This document shows positions 59,470-64,000 of a stretch of 64,000 nucleotides of DNA, in pieces (the first letter of the stretch is position 1; the number at the start of each line of letters is the position of its first letter). Position numbers and translations under genes: made by a program. The notes under the pieces are model-generated. The model did no database searches and was not told where the DNA came from. It saw only the letters and a program-made list of their open reading frames with translations. The DNA comes from Arthrobacter globiformis (GTDB taxonomy: Bacteria > Actinomycetota > Actinomycetes > Actinomycetales > Micrococcaceae), in the NCBI RefSeq assembly GCF_003261175.1, contig NZ_QLNP01000062.1:186001-250000 (forward strand). The letters are read 5' to 3'.

Positions 59470-61641
59470 ATGGAAGCCACTGGGGAAGATCGAGCGGATA
59501 CCGCAGTCGGGACTGACGTCTCCGGCTTGAGGGCCGCTGCTCTGCTGCGCGGCCGCGGTCTTCGCAGCGTACCCTCCGCCGGCTCCCGTTCTGACACACC
59601 CATAAAGGACATGTCCGACGGCGGTGCTGCCGCCGGCTCTTCGGGGGACTCCGGTTCTGTCCCCCCGCCTCCCGGAACGCCAAGGTCGGCATCAGCAGCC
59701 GTGGCACCCCAAGAACCGGCGTCCCCACCGCTGGCAACGTCCGATCTGAACGCGGCGCTGGCGCTGCTGGATTCCGCCACCAGTTCCGCGCCGGAGGAGC
59801 TGGCGGCGGCCAACTTCCTTGAGGCGGCCGATTTCGCCGAACTGACCGAGAAGCTCGCCCGCCGCGTCGAACACCTCCAGGTGCGCGCCGCCGGCGCGGT
59901 GGACCGGACTCGGACCGAGGCGATCAACGCCGCCGGGTCTACCAGCCACGCGCCGGGCTGGACCACGGGCTGGGGCACCGAACCCGAACCCGCTGCAGCT
60001 ACCGCTGGCCTGTCCATTGCGACAACTACCGGCGGCGACAGTGACGTCGGCAAGGAAGCCGCCACACCGGCGGTCCCCGCCCGTGCAGTGGCCTGGTCCC
60101 CGGCCGATGACGGGGCCCGGAACACCTCCGAGTTCCTCCGCACCCGGCTCCGGATCAGCACCCCCGAAGCCCGCCGCCGCCTCGCCCTCGCCAACGCAAC
60201 CCTCCCCCGCACCGGACTCGCCGGCCGCCCCATGCCACCGGAACGCGAAGAAACCGCCGCCGCCCTCACCGCCGGCATCATCTCCTCCCGCGCCGGAACC
60301 ACCATCACCACCGCCCTGGACAAAGTCCGCCACATCCCCGACCCCGGCCTGATCGCCGAAATGGAACACAACCTCACCCTGACAGCGATCGAAAACGACC
60401 ACGACTTCCTCACCCGCATCGCCCACCGCTGGATCGACGCCCTCGACCAGGACGGCACCGAACCCTCCGAAGAAAACCTCCGGCACCGCCAAGGCGTCTT
60501 CCTCCGCCACAAGCACGGCGGCCTCCACCACCTCGAAATCCGCGCCACCAGCGACCAATACGAAGTCCTCACCACCGTCATGAACACCGCCACGAACCCC
60601 CGCACCACCACACCGGACACCACCAACTGCGGGAGTGAGAGCAGCGATGAAGGCACCAGCGGCGGTGACAGTGACAGTGACAGTGACAGTGACAGTGACA
60701 ACGCTGCCAACAGTGACAGCGCCGCTGTCGACCTCGACGCCGTGTTCAACGCCGCCGCCCCGGAACCGGACCTGGACCGCCGCACCCTCGCCCAGCAACG
60801 CCTCGACGGCCTCGTCGGCGCGTCCAAGGCAGCCCTCGCCGCCGGCACCCTGCCCACCACCGGAGGACTCCGCCCGCAAGTCATGGTCACCATCAACCAC
60901 CGGGACCTCCTCAACAGCATCGAAACCGCAGCCGCCCAAGGCCCCCGCTACAACAAAAACGGCCCAGGCCCCCGGCCAACAGACAGCCCCCGGCCAACAC
61001 CCGCCTCTTGGCAGGCCACCATCAACCCGCCAACCGGCCCGGGCATCTGGCAAACCAACGCACCCCAGCCCAAGCCGGGCACCGGCACGGACCCCCGGCA
61101 CACCAGCGAACCCGACACCCTGACGGGCAACCGGCCAGTCACCACGTTCCCCGGCATCAACTGGTCCGGCACTGGCATCTTCGCCAAACCCCTCTTTGGG
61201 GTACCTGCAGACAGGCCCACCGGCAGCGGAACCTTCACCTACACCGGCCCCGTCACCGCCTCCACCATCCGCAAAATCGCCTGCGACGCCGACATCATCC
61301 CCGTCCTCCTCGGCTCCGAAGGACGCATCCTCGACATCGGCCGCACCACGCGCATCTTTCCGCCCCACATCCGCAAAGCCCTCAACGCCCGAGACCGAGG
61401 CTGCGCCTTCCCCAACTGCACCATCCCCGCATCCTGGTGCGAAGCCCACCACATCACCTACTGGTCCCGCGGCGGACCCACCAGCACCGACAACGGCGTC
61501 CTCCTCTGCACTCACCACCATCATTTGATCCACAAAGAACAGTGGAAAATCCGCGTCCAAAACGGAATCCCGTGGTTCATCCCGCCACCCCACATCGACC
61601 CCCGCCAACAACCCCGACAGAACCGCCACCACAAAACGTGA
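59470..61641 (+). CDS. DUF222 / HNH endonuclease signature protein
   Basis: A 723-residue protein of the large actinobacterial DUF222-HNH family. The DUF222 region spans residues ~95-420 (FRTRLRISTPEARRRLALANA-type segment, RQGVFLRHKHGGLHHLEI). A Asp-Ser repeat near residues 398-412 is encoded by six tandem GTGACA units. A Pro/Gly/Thr-rich insertion lies near residues 495-560. The HNH motif at the C-terminus reads RDRGCAFPNCTIPASWCEAHHITYWSRGG, then LLCTHHHHLIH. These proteins are multicopy and variable in actinobacteria, of unknown role, and are often suspected of being mobile. Confidence 0.92.
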   Translation: MEATGEDRADTAVGTDVSGLRAAALLRGRGLRSVPSAGSRSDTPIKDMSDGGAAAGSSGDSGSVPPPPGTPRSASAAVAPQEPASPPLATSDLNAALALLDSATSSAPEELAAANFLEAADFAELTEKLARRVEHLQVRAAGAVDRTRTEAINAAGSTSHAPGWTTGWGTEPEPAAATAGLSIATTTGGDSDVGKEAATPAVPARAVAWSPADDGARNTSEFLRTRLRISTPEARRRLALANATLPRTGLAGRPMPPEREETAAALTAGIISSRAGTTITTALDKVRHIPDPGLIAEMEHNLTLTAIENDHDFLTRIAHRWIDALDQDGTEPSEENLRHRQGVFLRHKHGGLHHLEIRATSDQYEVLTTVMNTATNPRTTTPDTTNCGSESSDEGTSGGDSDSDSDSDSDNAANSDSAAVDLDAVFNAAAPEPDLDRRTLAQQRLDGLVGASKAALAAGTLPTTGGLRPQVMVTINHRDLLNSIETAAAQGPRYNKNGPGPRPTDSPRPTPASWQATINPPTGPGIWQTNAPQPKPGTGTDPRHTSEPDTLTGNRPVTTFPGINWSGTGIFAKPLFGVPADRPTGSGTFTYTGPVTASTIRKIACDADIIPVLLGSEGRILDIGRTTRIFPPHIRKALNARDRGCAFPNCTIPASWCEAHHITYWSRGGPTSTDNGVLLCTHHHHLIHKEQWKIRVQNGIPWFIPPPHIDPRQQPRQNRHHKT
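60665..60700 (+). repeat. GTGACA hexanucleotide repeat (6 units) inside DUF222 gene
   Basis: Six exact GTGACA units in frame encode alternating Asp-Ser. They lie in the linker between the DUF222 body and the HNH part. Slippage by whole units would keep the frame. Confidence 0.85.
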
Positions 61642-61816
61642 GGTGGCGGCAGGCTCGGAGGGCAGGCAGGACCCCTCAGCGGGGGCGCCGGCGTGCCCAC
61701 CAAGCCTGCGGTGATCCGTCGGTACTGGGTTGGTTCACTAACTTCGGACCCAAAACCAGAAGCGCCCAGCCCCAAAATCGGGACCAGGCGCTTCCGGTGA
61801 AACGAACCTACAGCGG

Positions 61817-62137
61817 TTACGCGTCCTGCCAGCCGCTGTCTTCCGTGAAGGTGGCTACAAGAGTTCCCACGCCGGCCTGCAGCGAATTCGAGGGGTCCTC
61901 GTACAGGGACGCCTCCGTCGCGCGACTGTGGGTGATGAACTGCTCGGCTTCGAGCTTCGCCTCAGGCACGGTGGCGCCGATGATTCCGGTGCGCGCGGGA
62001 AGCTCAGGGGTGTGGACTACCTCGGCATTGGTCTCCGACAGCGGGATAGTGGTCCCCGGTCGAATCTCGTCATGCGGAAACTCGAATTCGGCGTCGTCGG
62101 GGGCAGCGGGAATCGTGTACTCCAGGAAGTAGTTCAT
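61817..62137 (-). CDS. hypothetical protein
   Basis: A 106-residue protein starting MNYFLEYTIPAAPDDAEFEFPHDEIRPGTTIPL and ending GTLVATFTEDSGWQDA. It is acidic, with no membrane segment or cysteine, and no family is recognised. ATG 62137 is preceded by AAGGCTGGGG. It lies between the DUF222 gene (convergent) and the gamma-glutamyltransferase gene. Confidence 0.6.
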   Translation of the reverse strand: MNYFLEYTIPAAPDDAEFEFPHDEIRPGTTIPLSETNAEVVHTPELPARTGIIGATVPEAKLEAEQFITHSRATEASLYEDPSNSLQAGVGTLVATFTEDSGWQDA

Positions 62138-62245
62138 GACCCCAGCCTTGCAGATAATCGCCACGCCAGAAACCCCGCCCCGCCGCCGGTGGACACGATA
62201 TTCACCGCCCCTTTCATGAGAACGCTAGCCAAAGAACGCCCGTCC

Positions 62246-64000
62246 CTACCGCCCCGCCGCGTATCCCTGCGCACCCCGAGGGTTAGCGGCGGCCTGCAGC
62301 ACGCCGGTCGCGGGGTCACGAACGACGGCGGACAGCCGTCCCAGCGTCCAGTCGCCTGCCCTGGTGATCCGGTGTCCCCGCCGTTCGAGCCCGGCGATGA
62401 CGTCAGCTCCCAACCGATCCTCCACTACGGCTCCGCCCGGCTCCCAGGTGCGCGGCCAGAAGGACCCCGGCATCGACGTCGTGTGGAAAGCTGGCGCGTC
62501 GATGGCCTGTTGCGGCGAGTATCCGCCGACGATGGTCCGCAGCAGGTACAGCAGCTGCCACTGGTCCTGCTGGTCTCCGCCGGGCGAGCCGAGCGCGGAA
62601 ACAGCAACCCCGTCGCGCAGCACCAGCGTCGGCGTCAGCGTGGTCCGCGGCCGCTTGCCCGGCGTCAGGGTCGATGGCGTTCCGGGCTCAAGCCACGTCA
62701 TCTGCAGCCGCGTGCCCAGGCAAAACCCGAGTTCAGGGATCGCCGGCGACGACTGCAGCCAACCGCCCGACGGCGTGGCCGACACCATATTGCCCCAGCG
62801 GTCCACCACGTCGATGTGGCACGTGTCGCCGCGGGTCTCCCCGTTGGCCGCCACGCCCGGTTCGGCCAGCGTCGGTTCGCCAACACCTGCAACGGCCGGG
62901 ACGTACTCCGTCCGGAGCGTTGGGACGTACGGTTCACGCCCAGGGACGGAACCCGGACGGAACTCGTGCGACGCATTTTCCGCGATCAGCTCCCGCCGCG
63001 ACGCCGCATACTCCTCCGACAGCAGGTAATCGAGCGGGACATCAGCGTCACCGTAGTAGGCCTCGCGGTCCGCCAGCGCGAGCTTCTGCGCCTCCAGGAT
63101 GGTGTGCGCTCCCAGCTCGGTGGACGGGTCAAGGCGGTCGTCATCGAAGCCGGCCAGGACCGTGAGCGTCTGCAGCAGGGCCGGCCCCTGTCCCCACGCG
63201 CCGGTCTTGGCGATGGTGTGGCCGCGGAACTCGAGCGTTGCCGCGTCCTCGTACGACGCGCGGAAGCCGGCCATGTCGGCCATCGTCATGACGCCGCGGT
63301 GGTCGGCCCCGGACGAGTGTCGGTGCGGTTTGCGTACGCTTTCGGCCACGGCACGGGCCACGAAGCCCTCGCTCCACTCCCTGCGGGCGGCATCGATGCG
63401 GTCCTCCCGCGTGTGCGCCGGCGCTGCGGCGAATGCCTCGCCGAGTCCGGCGCCGGCCTGCACCAGTTTCTGGAGGGTGCGGGCAAGCGCCGGATTCCGG
63501 ACCAGCTCGCCCTCCTCCGGGATGCGCCCCTCCGGCATCCACAGGTCCGCAGACGTGGGCCAGTGCTCCCGGAACAGCCCCGCGACTGTCGTAATCGTGC
63601 TGCAGACGCGTGCCAGCACCGGGTGGCCGTCGCGTGCATATCGGATGGCGAAATCCAGGACTTCCGCCAGTTCCCACGTTCCGTGGTCCCTCAGCAGCAA
63701 GAGCCAGGCGTCGACGGCGCCGGGGACCGCAGCGGCCAGCGCACCGGAGCCGGGCACCAGTTCCAGGCCTTCCGAATGGAAGTGTTGGACCGTCGCGCCC
63801 GCCGGAGCCGGGCCCTGCCCCATCAGGACCACGGGCTTTTCGGGCTCCTCCGCGGTGCTGAAGACGCCGGTCATGTCGCCGCCGGGCCCGTTGAGGTGCG
63901 GTTCCACTACATGCAGCACGAACGCCGCAGCGGTGGCAGCGTCGAACGCGTTGCCGCCCCGCTCCAGCACTGCCTGCGCAGTGCCGGTGGCGAGCCAGTG
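62246..64000 (-). CDS. gamma-glutamyltransferase family protein, N-terminus outside window
   Basis: Ntn-hydrolase of the gamma-glutamyltranspeptidase family. The frame remains open at the right edge with family sequence (HWLATGTAQAVLERGGNAFDAATAA), so the start is outside and only ~585 residues are seen. The self-cleavage/nucleophile Thr is in GDTCHIDVVDRWGNMVSATPSGGW. Substrate-binding features include the NGPGGDMTG oxyanion region and SPGGDQQDQW. The set (an Asp replacing part of the GGT lid, DTCHIDVVD) is like YwrD/putative GGTs rather than classical GGT. It would hydrolyse or transfer gamma-glutamyl or acyl groups. Confidence 0.9.
   Translation of the reverse strand, partial: HWLATGTAQAVLERGGNAFDAATAAAFVLHVVEPHLNGPGGDMTGVFSTAEEPEKPVVLMGQGPAPAGATVQHFHSEGLELVPGSGALAAAVPGAVDAWLLLLRDHGTWELAEVLDFAIRYARDGHPVLARVCSTITTVAGLFREHWPTSADLWMPEGRIPEEGELVRNPALARTLQKLVQAGAGLGEAFAAAPAHTREDRIDAARREWSEGFVARAVAESVRKPHRHSSGADHRGVMTMADMAGFRASYEDAATLEFRGHTIAKTGAWGQGPALLQTLTVLAGFDDDRLDPSTELGAHTILEAQKLALADREAYYGDADVPLDYLLSEEYAASRRELIAENASHEFRPGSVPGREPYVPTLRTEYVPAVAGVGEPTLAEPGVAANGETRGDTCHIDVVDRWGNMVSATPSGGWLQSSPAIPELGFCLGTRLQMTWLEPGTPSTLTPGKRPRTTLTPTLVLRDGVAVSALGSPGGDQQDQWQLLYLLRTIVGGYSPQQAIDAPAFHTTSMPGSFWPRTWEPGGAVVEDRLGADVIAGLERRGHRITRAGDWTLGRLSAVVRDPATGVLQAAANPRGAQGYAAGR

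Noticed and set aside
60665-60700. CRISPR-like repeat
   Set aside because: Units are contiguous 6-mers without spacers, inside a coding sequence.
59692-61632. 646-codon open frame on the - strand opposite the DUF222 gene
   Set aside because: Gly/Val/Ala-rich shadow; the DUF222 and HNH motifs are on the + strand.

Overview
The window is a high-GC chromosomal segment of an actinobacterium, most likely an Arthrobacter-group (Micrococcaceae) soil bacterium. The pointers are the base composition, frequent GTG/TTG starts, several apparently leaderless promoters, a DUF222/HNH protein, an Rpf/LysM protein, DUF2630 and MSMEG_6728-type proteins, and an interspersed 'CGACAAGCTCAACCA'-type intergenic repeat. 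I see no tRNA, rRNA, CRISPR array, insertion sequence or prophage; it reads as ordinary core and catabolic chromosome.

Bases 1-17,500 hold a catabolic and uptake cluster. It encodes an FAD/Fe-S 2-hydroxyacid dehydrogenase (cut by the left edge), a class III aminotransferase, a D-isomer 2-hydroxyacid dehydrogenase, an M24 hydrolase resembling ectoine hydrolase (DoeA/EutD), a class I aminotransferase, an M20 deacylase, a GntR/FCD regulator, a DUF3830 protein, an amidase, two EutA/maleate-isomerase-like proteins, a RidA protein and a polar amino-acid ABC importer resembling EhuABCD. Every promoter region in the cluster carries the same 12-bp inverted repeat, ATTGT-NN-ACAAT (seven copies, none seen elsewhere), often overlapping a -35 TTGACA. 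This looks like one regulon under the encoded GntR protein. The parts resemble ectoine utilisation, but the deacetylase type differs and eutB/eutC are absent, so the substrate is open.

Bases 17,500-28,300 are mixed: an ABM monooxygenase, a large orphan membrane protein, a TM2 protein, a SnoaL-like protein, a DUF1508 protein, RecQ, a self-regulated ArsR-SRPBCC fusion, TerC, a serine hydrolase and a small basic protein. Two copies of a palindromic intergenic repeat lie around the last two genes.

Bases 28,500-36,250 are a tightly overlapping operon (MFS transporter, L-gulonate/L-idonate 5-dehydrogenase-like enzyme, D-mannonate dehydratase, KDG kinase, fructuronate reductase, KDPG aldolase) with a divergent GntR/FCD regulator. 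Together they give a complete route from L-gulonate or fructuronate/mannonate to pyruvate and glyceraldehyde-3-phosphate. Every gene boundary overlaps except one, which holds a perfect 22-bp palindrome. The fructuronate reductase appears to start at CTG.

Bases 36,250-64,000 carry housekeeping and stress genes: YceI, an HNH lipoprotein preceded by a structured RNA candidate, formaldehyde dehydrogenase, DUF1540, a RecB-like nuclease/helicase, acylphosphatase, a winged-helix/X25 starch-binding fusion, DUF2630, SDR, aldo/keto reductase, a CPBP protease, an adenine/adenosine deaminase, a UvrA paralogue, an Rpf-LysM protein followed by three hairpins, an MSMEG_6728 protein, an epimerase, DUF222-HNH and a gamma-glutamyltransferase cut by the right edge.
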